Shown: positions 1 through 8,247 of the stretch, piece after piece
How positions within the stretch are numbered: position 1 is the stretch's first letter
Layout: every line of letters begins with the position of its first letter
NCBI RefSeq assembly: GCF_004298475.1
Contig: NZ_SCRP01000010.1
Span: 1-64,000, forward strand
Reading direction: 5' to 3'
Length of the DNA stretch: 64,000 nt
Source: Paraburkholderia sp.
GTDB lineage: Bacteria; Pseudomonadota; Gammaproteobacteria; Burkholderiales; Burkholderiaceae
Made by a program: the position numbers and the translations under genes
Notes under the pieces: generated by a model
The model's database searches: none
What the model saw: the letters and a program-made list of their open reading frames with translations, nothing else
What the model was told of the DNA's origin: nothing

Positions 1-170
1 GATGTCGCACCCGTCACCATGACAAGCCGTATGACGGTGTACATTTCATCGAGTGGCGGCGTTCCAAGGGCATCGACATTCATGAACAGTGGATGCAGCC
101 ATGGCTTGACGCGGCCGGAATCTCCTCCATTGACGACTGTTTCTGGTTCAGTATAACTAACCGTATTCAT
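1..170 (-). CDS. TnsC-like AAA ATPase, N-terminal 56 residues only
   Basis: An ATG at 168-170 follows a good ribosome binding site (GGGAGC, about 6 bases upstream), and the frame stays open to the window edge. It lies 129 bp after the transposase gene on the same strand, the usual tnsB-tnsC order. The visible residues include WLHPLF near position 27 and end in VMVTGATS, which fits the start of a P-loop (GxxxxGK[ST]) preceded by a hydrophobic strand, as in TnsC/TniB ATPases that bridge target selector and transposase. The lysine and the rest of the ATPase are not in the window, so the family is inferred from context plus this fragment. Confidence 0.55.
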   Translation of the reverse strand, partial: MNTVSYTEPETVVNGGDSGRVKPWLHPLFMNVDALGTPPLDEMYTVIRLVMVTGAT

Positions 171-299
171 CTCTTGCTCCCGTTGGCCCGCTGTCAATCG
201 TCTGAAACGCTCGGCTCGTTACGTCGCTAACCATCTCTGTGCTATTCAACGGTGGGATGGTGAATCATGAGGTCCGATGCGCGCAAATACCAGTTGGCG

Positions 300-3047
300 T
301 CAATTTCGTCCGGTGAGCGGGACGATCGAAATACCCAAGGCTTTAACAAGGTCGATCGACGATTCCCACCCCTCTTCAACAGCGTGTTCCGGATCCTCTC
401 CTTGTTTTTTTTCGTTCAGTTCATGTCGTGCCGCATCCAGCGCCAAATTCTTGGCGTTCATAGCGCCTCGCTTGGTTTTCGTGGCCTGTGCAAGGGCCTT
501 CATCTGTTCTTCTTGATAGATACTGACCACCGCGCGGTATTCATCGTCTCCGCGGCGTATGCGTCGGTCGCGCGCGATCAAAAGTGCATCGGACCAGGAT
601 ACCCTGTACTCGCGCCACTTTCGTTCTGGCACAAGCTCAACGGATTGCTTGATGTCCGGTATAAAGCCAACTGCATGGCGAATATCCCGCAGGTCGATGT
701 AAACTTTAATAGGCTTGCCAATCAGCCAAGGCTTGTCGGCAAAATCCCGGCTGCGATAGGCGCAGCGAATGCCGTGTATCCGCACACACGGCTGCTCACC
801 TTTGGTAGCTCGTCCCGTGATGCGCGCCTCTTCGAGATGAGCGAAAAGCATCCAGTCATCCTTTCGTTGTGGAAGCGGCTGTGGAAGGTACGGCTGATCT
901 GGAAAATCAACCGCTGCGCGCACGAGTTGCTCCGGGCTGGCATTGTGCAAACCTTCGTTAGTCTGCATATTATGGTTTCTTATTTCACCGACGATGATGG
1001 CTATAAGATCGCTTACCTTAATTTCGTAGCGAGTGGCCTTGCCGACGGGTTCGTCTCGACGTCCATCTGTTGGACCACTGCCCAACGTCGACGGCACGCG
1101 CTGAACCCCTCGGCGAGTTAGCGTTCCATTTATCCGCTCAATAATGGCCCGTGCCCACCAGGCACGTGCAGGACCAAAATTGATCGCGCATCCGAGCACA
1201 TCCATCAGGTTGTTCGTCACATCAGCGCATGTGTTGCACCATGCTCGGTCCATCCTCAGCACCGTAAAGCCACTTCGGCGTACCTCTGGCACCAAAGAGC
1301 CGATCAGGTAACTTCCATCCGGCGCATATCTAAAAAAGGGATGCCCGGAAGCGACGGGGTCGGTACGAATCGCACTATCGACCACTTCGAGTACGTTCTG
1401 GGCGGTGGGAGCCGGCCGAAGAACCGCATTAAACCCATACACAGATTGGCCGCTTTCGTCACACATCAACCCGATATAGAAGCGTGCAACGGGAATCCGG
1501 TGTTGTACCTTCCGCGCATCCTCGAAGAGGATGCAGCCAATACCGTCCGTGAAGTGGAAATCCAACTGTATGAACGAGCAGACCCTCTGGGCTCGGATAA
1601 GAGGGCTCGGGCCACGCCCGTCCGCACGGCGCGCCGCATCGGCCGACAAGCGCGCCCGACGAGCGAGATGTGGGTAATTTTCCTCGAGCTCTTTACAGTA
1701 ATCGCGAACTGCCTTTTCACCTTGATTGTCGGTCTTAAATGGCCAGTCACCGTCACCTACACCTCGTTCGCGAAGCGCAAGCTTGAAATCTATCCAGATG
1801 GAGCGATACGGCCCACGTTTCTCCGGCAATCGCTCGCTACCGTCAGGGAACAACCTGGCCTTAATGAACTCCGCCAAGTCCGGAAAGCGCGCCAGCACCT
1901 GGCCGAATACGCCCGCGTAGCCGGCGGAGCCACTGCCTTGCTCAACCTCCACGCTTTTCGTGCGGTTGTAACCGACACGATAGCCACGCATCAGTGCAGG
2001 AAACCCGACGATGCCGCCAGCGCCATCCGGGAGCAAACACCGCTTAGTCCAGTAGCGTACGGCGGGTTCCGTACACTTTGTCCTTCGATAGATCTCGTCG
2101 TATTCGACGTCCCTGGTGGCAAGCATGACCGCGAGCCGGCGGCTCTTAAACATTTCTCTGTCGGCTTCACTCATGAACGAGAGCGTGAGGTCGTCGACGT
2201 CCGGCCAGCGCGTAAAGTCGCGATGCTCCGCGGAAACAATGCAACGAGGACGACCGCGTGCGCTACGAATTTTTAGTCCCTCACATAGGCGTTCCGAACC
2301 ACGCGCGTCGACGGAATCGATGATAGGCAAGGCGATAGCCGGCGCAACGTCGCTGGCGCATCCCGGGTCGTGCTGTGCAGGGCGCAGTTCCGACAGTCGC
2401 CCTAGCAGTTGCGTAGCCAGGTCCACTTGCAGTTCGCCATTGAGAATGTAGTGTCCGAGCAAACCCAGCATAACAGCTGGATCGACATCGCCTTGCTGCA
2501 GTGTGTCGATCAGTTTGAAGGGCTTCCCGGCTTCTAGGCGTTCTATGGCGAGCCGTGCTTCATGCCATGCCGTGCAAGAGCGAGCACGATTCACGAATCC
2601 GCAAAGATGTAGAACATTGTCGAATCTAATTGCGTGTGACTCGAGTGCCTCGCCCACCTTCAGCACGATGTTCGGCTCGGCACTGGCTCCCCGCTCTCCG
2701 TCCGCGTCATTCGGGTTCGGCATAGTCGGCTGCCGCGCGGGATCAACGAACCGCCAGACTTCATGGCGACCGTCCGCATAGTAGACCCACATATCCTGAG
2801 CGCCAGCCCGTCCGCCGTTCTGCGCTATTCGGTCTCTAAGGAAGTAGCCAGCTACCGTAGGATCGGCTTCGAGTAGCACGGCGTGCATGAACGGAACGTC
2901 CCCGCTGATCACCAGGCGCTCGTTCATTTTCGGCGAATCGAACAGCCACACGTTGGCAAGCTTATTCTTTTGGTCGCGGACGGCCATCGCGGCTGATCGC
3001 CGTCTCCTAATGATTTCGCCAAGCGGGAATGCAGACAATCTTGTCAT
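300..3047 (-). CDS. Tn7-like transposase, probable TnsA-TnsB fusion
   Basis: A 915-residue protein. The DDE/RNase H-like integrase core lies at about residues 490-640: D496 in LDFHFTD, D600 in LRMD, and E637 in IIERINGT, a D-to-E spacing of 36, typical of TnsB/Mu-type transposases. A Mu-type C-terminal beta-barrel region follows. The core starts roughly 220 residues later than in Tn7 TnsB. The extra N-terminus (about residues 40-110) has the pattern of a TnsA endonuclease (LLEADPTVAGYF, then DMWVYYADGR), and residues 180-225 have a helical LGLLGHYILNGELQVDL stretch like the TnsA C-terminal domain. TnsA cleaves the 5' ends and TnsB joins the 3' ends. The usual TnsA Glu-x-Lys motif is not clear, so the nuclease may be degenerate. 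The start has a weak ribosome site; an ATG at 2987 is an alternative. Confidence 0.85.
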   Translation of the reverse strand: MTRLSAFPLGEIIRRRRSAAMAVRDQKNKLANVWLFDSPKMNERLVISGDVPFMHAVLLEADPTVAGYFLRDRIAQNGGRAGAQDMWVYYADGRHEVWRFVDPARQPTMPNPNDADGERGASAEPNIVLKVGEALESHAIRFDNVLHLCGFVNRARSCTAWHEARLAIERLEAGKPFKLIDTLQQGDVDPAVMLGLLGHYILNGELQVDLATQLLGRLSELRPAQHDPGCASDVAPAIALPIIDSVDARGSERLCEGLKIRSARGRPRCIVSAEHRDFTRWPDVDDLTLSFMSEADREMFKSRRLAVMLATRDVEYDEIYRRTKCTEPAVRYWTKRCLLPDGAGGIVGFPALMRGYRVGYNRTKSVEVEQGSGSAGYAGVFGQVLARFPDLAEFIKARLFPDGSERLPEKRGPYRSIWIDFKLALRERGVGDGDWPFKTDNQGEKAVRDYCKELEENYPHLARRARLSADAARRADGRGPSPLIRAQRVCSFIQLDFHFTDGIGCILFEDARKVQHRIPVARFYIGLMCDESGQSVYGFNAVLRPAPTAQNVLEVVDSAIRTDPVASGHPFFRYAPDGSYLIGSLVPEVRRSGFTVLRMDRAWCNTCADVTNNLMDVLGCAINFGPARAWWARAIIERINGTLTRRGVQRVPSTLGSGPTDGRRDEPVGKATRYEIKVSDLIAIIVGEIRNHNMQTNEGLHNASPEQLVRAAVDFPDQPYLPQPLPQRKDDWMLFAHLEEARITGRATKGEQPCVRIHGIRCAYRSRDFADKPWLIGKPIKVYIDLRDIRHAVGFIPDIKQSVELVPERKWREYRVSWSDALLIARDRRIRRGDDEYRAVVSIYQEEQMKALAQATKTKRGAMNAKNLALDAARHELNEKKQGEDPEHAVEEGWESSIDLVKALGISIVPLTGRN

Positions 3048-3590
3048 TGCAGTCTCGGTTCAAGGGATAAAAAAGAAAGCAACTCCCCTTGACTTCGGCG
3101 TGTCGAAGTACGAGACTGCTACTCGAGGGCAAGAGAAGTTGTGGTCTCGAGCGCTGCAACGCCCGAGAGTCACCGTCAGTGTCAGATCATCGGACTTGTC
3201 TCCTGTAAATGCGATACGGCGTCGTTCTCAACGGCGCCGTTTTCTTTTGACGCTAACTAGCCACGAATTCACTCCGTGCATGAAAGCCGCGACGTTGACG
3301 CCAACTCAGTAGGCGAGCGACAGTGGGACGACGGCCTCATCGGCCTAAATAGCACGCGGCACCGCCGGTGCGTTGCACGTCAGCGGAGTGATGGATAAGG
3401 TGGAAACACGCGTCGTACTTCCCGGCAGCCCAAGGTACCGCCACCGGCAGGTCGGAAGTCACGTACCACTGTGTTTATGTGATAGCTAGCAAAGTATCGT
3501 TTGACAAGCAATCGATTCAAAAATCCCGCCGCAATCTAAATTGCTAGCTCCAATTTTCACGAGCAACGCAACTGCGTCTTATTTATCAAG
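3048..3590. other. Gene-free subterminal region of the transposon
   Basis: No credible gene is seen in this 543-bp stretch between the transposase start and the terminal repeats. It holds a GC hairpin followed by T-rich sequence (3215-3248), which could stop transcription running rightward out of the element, and a 9-bp perfect inverted repeat (AGCTAGCAA at 3484-3492 and TTGCTAGCT at 3541-3549). The last 120 bases are AT-rich. The transposase promoter must lie here, but I see no convincing -35/-10 pair. Confidence 0.4.
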
Positions 3591-3633
3591 CGTATATAAC
3601 CCACAATCGACGTATATAACCCATCAATAGACA
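3591..3633. repeat. Transposon terminus with two TnsB-type binding repeats
   Basis: CGTATATAACCCA occurs at 3591-3603 and again at 3611-3623, exactly 20 bp apart and in the same orientation. The sequence ends GACA at 3630-3633, which read inward is TGTC. Tn7-family ends combine a 5'-TGT terminus with several 20-22-bp transposase-binding repeats. Only two clear copies are visible. The boundary at 3633 is an inference from this pattern and from the change to chromosomal sequence after it. Confidence 0.62.
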
Positions 3634-3851
3634 ATGGATTTCAGCATCTAAATATTTTCGCCTCAGCCGATTTATTGATGCAAATTACGTCGCCGCACTC
3701 ACAGCGCGAGCCGCGCTTCCAGCACTACGACAATGAGTCCGCGTGCGATGCAGCGCATCGCGATCTGGCCAAATCGCTAAAATAGCGGGCTATGCGTCCC
3801 GCCTGACGAATTTTGGACGCCATCTCCGATTCCCCATCCACAGCGTCAGTC

Positions 3852-4295
3852 ATGGCCCGCATTCAGCTGCAGTTTCCGGAAGACCAGTACTTTTACTCGA
3901 CCCAGCTCACCGTTCGCGTTACCGACATTAACGGAGCCAACCACCTCGGCAACGATTCGATGATCTCGATGATCTCGGAGGCGCGCGCCCGATTCCTGTT
4001 CGACGCGGGTCTGGAAGCCACAAAAGGCGCCCACACGAGCATCATCGTCACGGATCTCGCTACGACCTATCGCGCCGAAGCCTATGCGCGCGACCAGTTG
4101 TGCTTCGAAGTCGGCATCATGGATTTCAACAAATACGGCGGCGACATCATTTTCCGCATCACCCGTCCCGCGGACGGCGCACTGATCGCCATGGCGAAAT
4201 CGGGCTTCGTGTTCTTCGACTACGAGGAAAAGAAGGTCGTGCCGATGCCGCGCGCGTTCAGCGATAAATTCCCCACTGTCAACACGATCGGCTGA
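3852..4295 (+). CDS. Hotdog-fold acyl-CoA thioesterase (YbgC/4-hydroxybenzoyl-CoA type)
   Basis: A protein of 147 residues with one hotdog domain. The N-terminal strand and loop carry TVRVTDINGANHLGND, the equivalent of the catalytic Asp-x6-His region of 4HBT-like thioesterases (the Asp in VTDINGANH). Further hotdog strands follow (ITRPADGALIAMAKSGFVFFD). It would hydrolyse an acyl- or aroyl-CoA in the cytoplasm; the substrate is not evident. It is convergent with phnX. Start: ATG at 3852 is chosen by family length; a TTG at 3813 would add 13 residues, and neither has a strong ribosome site. It is the first chromosomal gene to the right of the transposon end, about 220 bp away, and looks intact. 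Confidence 0.8.
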   Translation: MARIQLQFPEDQYFYSTQLTVRVTDINGANHLGNDSMISMISEARARFLFDAGLEATKGAHTSIIVTDLATTYRAEAYARDQLCFEVGIMDFNKYGGDIIFRITRPADGALIAMAKSGFVFFDYEEKKVVPMPRAFSDKFPTVNTIG

Positions 4296-4336
4296 CGCAC
4301 CCTGTTCCTTGATGCGCGCGGTTCGTCGTGCGCCGT

Positions 4337-5140
4337 TCAGGGACGCTCGCCGCGCGCGAGCCGGTTTTCGATGTCGTTCACGACCGGCAGCAGATCCGCC
4401 ACGCTGTCGATCACGTAGTGCGCTCCGGCGCCGCGCAGGCGTTCGACGGCCGCCTCGCGACGACGCCTGAATTCTTCGGGTGGCAGCGCGCGCACTTCTG
4501 CTTCGGTGAGTCCGAATGCATTGCCGCTCACGGCGACGCCCACAGCCCACGTTCCGGCGTTGATGCCCTCCTCGATGCCGACCTCGGTATCGTCCACCTT
4601 GATCGTCTCGCGTGCGAGCCACACGCCCAGTTGCGGCAGCGTGCGATAGATCATGTACGGCGACGGCCGCCCTTCGGGCGTGTCGCCGGTGCAGACGATG
4701 CTGTCCGGCTCGAAACCCTGCGCTGCAGCGCCTGGCACGATCTGGTCGATAATCTCGCGCGTATAGCCCGTCGTCGTGCCGATGCGTACGCCTTCCGCGC
4801 GCAGCGCGGCGGTGACGGCGGCCACACCGGGGATCACGTCGCTGTACTGTGCCGCGACCGCGATATTTTTCGGCACGAACATGTCGTAGACCGCGTCGAT
4901 GTCGGCTTCGCCCGGCACATGTCCGTGACGCGCTTCCCACGCTTTCGCGACACGCGGCAGCGCCATCAGCGCCGCAATGTGCGGCCGCTTGGCCATCCCC
5001 ATCGGGCCGCGCGCCTCGTCGATCGTGATCGGTACGCCAAACGCTTCGAAGGTCTCGACGAACGCGCCCATCGGCGCGCGCGAACCGTAATCGACTACCG
5101 TGCCTGCCCAGTCGAAAATCACCGCTTTAACGTGTTTCAT
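4337..5140 (-). CDS. phnX: Phosphonoacetaldehyde hydrolase (phosphonatase)
   Basis: A 267-residue HAD-superfamily enzyme of normal family length. It splits the C-P bond of phosphonoacetaldehyde to acetaldehyde and phosphate, the second step of 2-aminoethylphosphonate use. Visible are the HAD nucleophile D10 in FDWAGTVVD, the Schiff-base lysine K51 in GMAKRPHI that is characteristic of PhnX, TTTGYTREI (motif II region), and KVDDTEVGIEEG (motif IV acidic residues). It lies 85 bp downstream of phnW on the same strand, so the two are probably co-transcribed. Confidence 0.95.
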   Translation of the reverse strand: MKHVKAVIFDWAGTVVDYGSRAPMGAFVETFEAFGVPITIDEARGPMGMAKRPHIAALMALPRVAKAWEARHGHVPGEADIDAVYDMFVPKNIAVAAQYSDVIPGVAAVTAALRAEGVRIGTTTGYTREIIDQIVPGAAAQGFEPDSIVCTGDTPEGRPSPYMIYRTLPQLGVWLARETIKVDDTEVGIEEGINAGTWAVGVAVSGNAFGLTEAEVRALPPEEFRRRREAAVERLRGAGAHYVIDSVADLLPVVNDIENRLARGERP

Positions 5141-5225
5141 TGCCCTGTGTCTTGCGAAATATCTGCGTAGAGAGGTTTCTGCCTGATCGAGTAGCGATCA
5201 GCGATCAGCAACTGGCGGCCGGCAT

Positions 5226-6413
5226 TCACGCCGCGAGCGCTTCGCGCTTGCCGAGCGCTGCGGGCGCGGGCGCCCCGCTCGTCACGCCGAGTGTGCCCAG
5301 CGCATTGCGGCACGCTTCGATCACTTGCCGCATGACGGTTTCATCGAGTGCGCCGATGCAGCCAATGCGGAAACTCTCCACCGTCGTCAGCTTCCCCGGA
5401 TAGATGATGAACCCTTGCGCCTTCATCAATTCATAGAAGCGCGCGAAGTCGAAGGCCGGATCGGCGGGCGAAAAGAACGTGACGATGATCGGCGAGCGCC
5501 ATTGGCCGGTCAGCAGCGGCTCGAAGCCGAGCGAATCCATGCCTGCCACGAGCACGTCGCGATTGCGCGTGTAGCGTGCGAGGCGCCCCGGCTGGCCGCC
5601 TTCGAGCGCGTATAGACGCAGCGCCTCGATGAAGGCCGCGACGGCATGCGTGGGCGGCGTGAAGCGCCACTGGCCGGTGCGGTTCATCACCTCCCACTGG
5701 TCGTGGATGTCGAGCGCAAGCGAATGGCTGTTGCCTTTCGTGTCGCGCAACACGTCCTTTTTCGCGATCACGAAACCGAAACCGGGCACGCCCTCGATGC
5801 ACTTGTTCGCCGACGAAACGAACGCATCGCACGGCAGCGTGCGCACGTCGAGCGCAACCGCACCGAACGCGCTCATCGAATCGATCAGAAGACGGCGGCC
5901 CGCACGCGCCGTAACCGCGGCAATTTCCTCGATCGGGTTCAGGATGCCGGAACTGGTCTCGCAGTGGACCACGACGACATGGGTGATATCGGCATTCGCG
6001 GCGAGGATGCGCTCGACGTCGGCTGCGCGCGGCGGCAAGTAATCGCCGGTGTCGTGCACGGTGTGGCGGCGGCCCAGATAGCGCAGCGTCGTCGCGATGC
6101 GCTTGCCGTACGCGCCGTTCGCAAGCACGAGCGCGTGGCCGTCGCGCGGCACGAAGCTGCCGAGCATCGCCTCGACGCAATAGCTGCCGCTGCCCTGCAA
6201 CGGCACGCAGTCGTACTGGCCGTCCATATCGTCCATGTCGCCCGCATTGCCCGTAACGCCCGCAATGTCCAGCAGGCTGCGGCGCAGCCGGGCCGTCATC
6301 GCGCGGAAGTCGCCGTCCCACGATCCCCAGTCGCGCAGCATCGCCTCTTTCGTGGAGGCGGCTGTCGTGAGCGGGCCGGGAGTCAGCAGATACGGTTCGG
6401 CGGGGGCGGTCAT
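5226..6413 (-). CDS. phnW: 2-Aminoethylphosphonate--pyruvate transaminase
   Basis: A fold-type I PLP aminotransferase of 395 residues. It transfers the amino group of 2-aminoethylphosphonate to pyruvate, giving phosphonoacetaldehyde and alanine. The PLP lysine is K204 in SSANKCIEG, the cofactor-binding aspartate D179 is in LLIDSMSAFG, and the N-terminus LLTPGPL is typical of the PhnW/AGXT group. The start at 6413 has GGAG about 10 bases upstream; the open frame extends further but without family similarity. A short Asp/Gly/Met-rich insertion near residues 57-66 (GDMDDMDG) is unusual. It heads the phnW-phnX unit and is divergent from a LysR gene. Confidence 0.95.
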   Translation of the reverse strand: MTAPAEPYLLTPGPLTTAASTKEAMLRDWGSWDGDFRAMTARLRRSLLDIAGVTGNAGDMDDMDGQYDCVPLQGSGSYCVEAMLGSFVPRDGHALVLANGAYGKRIATTLRYLGRRHTVHDTGDYLPPRAADVERILAANADITHVVVVHCETSSGILNPIEEIAAVTARAGRRLLIDSMSAFGAVALDVRTLPCDAFVSSANKCIEGVPGFGFVIAKKDVLRDTKGNSHSLALDIHDQWEVMNRTGQWRFTPPTHAVAAFIEALRLYALEGGQPGRLARYTRNRDVLVAGMDSLGFEPLLTGQWRSPIIVTFFSPADPAFDFARFYELMKAQGFIIYPGKLTTVESFRIGCIGALDETVMRQVIEACRNALGTLGVTSGAPAPAALGKREALAA

Positions 6414-6482
6414 GCGGTGGGCTCCGGTTTGGCGTTCGACATCGAAGCGGGATAGCCTAGCCGAAGCGGCTGCATCGGTAAA

Positions 6483-6497
6483 ATCGATATAATCGAT
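6483..6497. promoter_or_regulatory. Palindromic operator in the phnW/lysR divergent promoter region
   Basis: ATCGAT-ATA-ATCGAT forms a 15-bp near-perfect inverted (and direct) repeat, placed 70 bp upstream of the phnW start and 37 bp upstream of the lysR start. A perfect TATAAT hexamer (6488-6493) lies inside it, so a bound regulator would cover a -10 element. The ATCGAT arms fit the T-N11-A style of LysR boxes. Binding by the adjacent LysR protein is inferred from position. Confidence 0.5.
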
Positions 6498-6533
6498 GCG
6501 CCTATAAGTCAAGCTTATTTCAACCGGATTCCC

Positions 6534-7388
6534 ATGCAATACGCCCAGTTACGCGCCTTTCACGCGGTTGCCGCGCACGGTGGTTTTTCGCGCGCCGCGC
6601 AGGCGCTATCGCTCACGCAGCCCGCCGTATCGGACCACGTGCGGCGGCTCGAGCACGGCTTCGGCGTCAAACTCTTCGAGCGTGCGCCGCGCGGCGTCGA
6701 ATTGACGGATCTCGGCAAGCGCCTCTTCGCCATTACGCGTCAGATGGTGAATTGCGAGCGCGACGCCCGGCGCCTGCTGGAATCCGCGGGCGCGCTCGAA
6801 TCGGGCGAGCTGTCGCTGATCGCCGATGCCCCCGACCTCGCCATCAAGCTGATCGGCGGGTTCCGGCGACGCTATCCCGGCGTGGTGATCAGGCTGTCGA
6901 TCGCCAACGCGGCCGAATGCCTGCGCCGCGTGCTCGCAAGTGAAGCGGATGCGGCCATCACGGCTGCGCGCCAGGTCCACAGCCGCCTGCAGACGCGCGT
7001 GCTGCGCGAGGAACCGCTCGCGGCGGTCGTGCCCGCCGACAGCCCGGCGGCCAGGAAGCGCCGCATGACCTACGAGGAACTGGTGCGCGAGCCGATGGTG
7101 TTTCGCGAGGCACAGTCGGTCACGCAGCAACTGCTCGAAACCGAACTCGTACGCAAGGGGCTGCAGGTGCAACCGGTGCTCTACGTCGATGGCCGCGAGG
7201 CGCTGCAGACAGCCATCGCGCAGGGTGTCGGCGTCGGCGTGATTGCGCACGCGGAATTCGGGCAATCGCCGCAGATCCGCATGATGGCGCTCGCGGACTG
7301 CCAGGTGCGCATGGTCGAGTCGCTGACGCGGCTCGCGGACCAGTCGTCGAATCTGCTCGACGCCCTCTTCGCGACTGAACTCGACTGA
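6534..7388 (+). CDS. LysR-family regulator, probably of 2-aminoethylphosphonate use
   Basis: A 284-residue protein with an N-terminal winged helix-turn-helix (residues 1-60; GFSRAAQALSLTQPAVSDHVRRLE is the recognition region, read here only as its family signature) and a C-terminal periplasmic-binding-like effector domain (from about residue 90). It is divergent from phnW with about 120 bp between start codons and a palindrome in the gap, the classical arrangement for a LysR activator that senses a pathway compound. Which ligand it binds is not visible. Confidence 0.88.
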   Translation: MQYAQLRAFHAVAAHGGFSRAAQALSLTQPAVSDHVRRLEHGFGVKLFERAPRGVELTDLGKRLFAITRQMVNCERDARRLLESAGALESGELSLIADAPDLAIKLIGGFRRRYPGVVIRLSIANAAECLRRVLASEADAAITAARQVHSRLQTRVLREEPLAAVVPADSPAARKRRMTYEELVREPMVFREAQSVTQQLLETELVRKGLQVQPVLYVDGREALQTAIAQGVGVGVIAHAEFGQSPQIRMMALADCQVRMVESLTRLADQSSNLLDALFATELD

Positions 7389-7557
7389 ACGCGGCATAGT
7401 AGCGGGCGGGCTCCGCACCCAATGACGAATGCGTGTTTGCAAATGACGCCCGCGCCCCGCCCAGGCACAGGCACAGGCACCAGCGCCGCTATTTTTCCCG
7501 CGCCGGCTCGTGCGCCGCGTGGCAAACTGGTCGAATCGTTCCACTTCGGAGTCCGTC

Positions 7558-8226
7558 ATGGAACGTCCGTTCACCGATCGCCGTGAAGCCGGCCGGATGC
7601 TCGCGCAGCGTCTTGGTGCATTTGCGGGGCGGCGTGACGTCGTCGTGCTCGCCCTGCCGCGCGGCGGTGTGCCGGTTGCCTACGAGGTGGCCGCCGCGCT
7701 TGGCGCACCGCTCGACGTGCTGCCGGTCTGCAAGCTCGGCACGCCCTGGCAGGCCGAGCTGGCGATGGGCGCGCTGTCCTCGAACGGTGCGCAGTTCGTC
7801 GACGAAGAACTGGTGCGCGAAGCCGGCGTGAGTGCGGCGCAGTTGCAGAGCGCCATGGCCCTCGCGCGCATCGAACTGGGCCGCCGCGAGGCGCGCTACC
7901 GCGGCGAACGTCCGCTCGAACCGGTTGCGGGCCGCGTGACGCTCATCGTCGACGACGGCATTGCAACGGGCGCATCCCTGAAAGCCGCCGCGCGCGCACT
8001 GGCGAGCCTCGGTCCCGCACGCATCATCGCGGCGATGCCAGTCGCACCCGCTGGCGCACGCGGGCGGCTGGGCGGCGTCATCGACGATCTGGTGTGCGTT
8101 CACACCCCGCTTCAATTCTTCAGCGTCGGTCAGTTCTACCTGGACTTCGACCAGGTCGACGACGACACGGTGCGCTATCTGCTCGATCAGGCCGCAGGCG
8201 GCACAGGCAACGCGCGCGACGCCTGA
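7558..8226 (+). CDS. Phosphoribosyltransferase-domain protein
   Basis: A 222-residue type I PRTase fold protein. The PRPP-binding motif is VDDGIATGAS at residues 131-140, and the N-terminal LPRGGVPVAYEVA stretch (residues 33-45) is typical of this uncharacterised group, often annotated as putative phosphoribosyltransferase and sometimes fused to hydrolases. The base it would process is unknown. The start at 7558 follows CGGAG; an upstream in-frame start at 7510 lacks one. Convergent with the YciI gene. Confidence 0.8.
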   Translation: MERPFTDRREAGRMLAQRLGAFAGRRDVVVLALPRGGVPVAYEVAAALGAPLDVLPVCKLGTPWQAELAMGALSSNGAQFVDEELVREAGVSAAQLQSAMALARIELGRREARYRGERPLEPVAGRVTLIVDDGIATGASLKAAARALASLGPARIIAAMPVAPAGARGRLGGVIDDLVCVHTPLQFFSVGQFYLDFDQVDDDTVRYLLDQAAGGTGNARDA

Positions 8227-8247
8227 GAAGCCGCGCGCCCTGCCGCT

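Larger units (their letters stand above)
1..3633 (-). mobile_element. One end of a Tn7-like transposon (element continues past the left edge)
   Basis: A DDE transposase gene (300-3047) and a following AAA-type gene (1-170) read away from a terminus at 3591-3633. Read inward from the chromosome, that terminus starts TGTC, the TGT end typical of Tn7-family elements, and carries two copies of a 13-bp sequence spaced 20 bp, like transposase-binding repeats. The stretch is visibly more AT-rich than the chromosome to its right. By analogy with Tn7 this would be the right end, next to the transposase genes. The other end, the cargo and any target selector (TniQ/TnsD) lie outside the window. The exact boundary is inferred; a 5-bp target duplication (positions 3634-3638 on this side) cannot be confirmed here. 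Confidence 0.72.

Noticed and set aside
267..1121. Plus-strand frame inside the transposase gene
   Set aside because: Antisense to the transposase C-terminus; no domain seen.
3743..3931. Small frame starting before the thioesterase gene
   Set aside because: Overlaps the thioesterase start in another frame and has no ribosome site or recognisable sequence.
3846..4940. A minus-strand frame across the thioesterase and phnX genes
   Set aside because: Overlaps two recognised genes in other frames and is rich in Arg; not coding.
7461..7480. Short GGCACA direct repeat before the phosphoribosyltransferase gene
   Set aside because: Only three 6-bp units; too short to separate from chance in GC-rich DNA.
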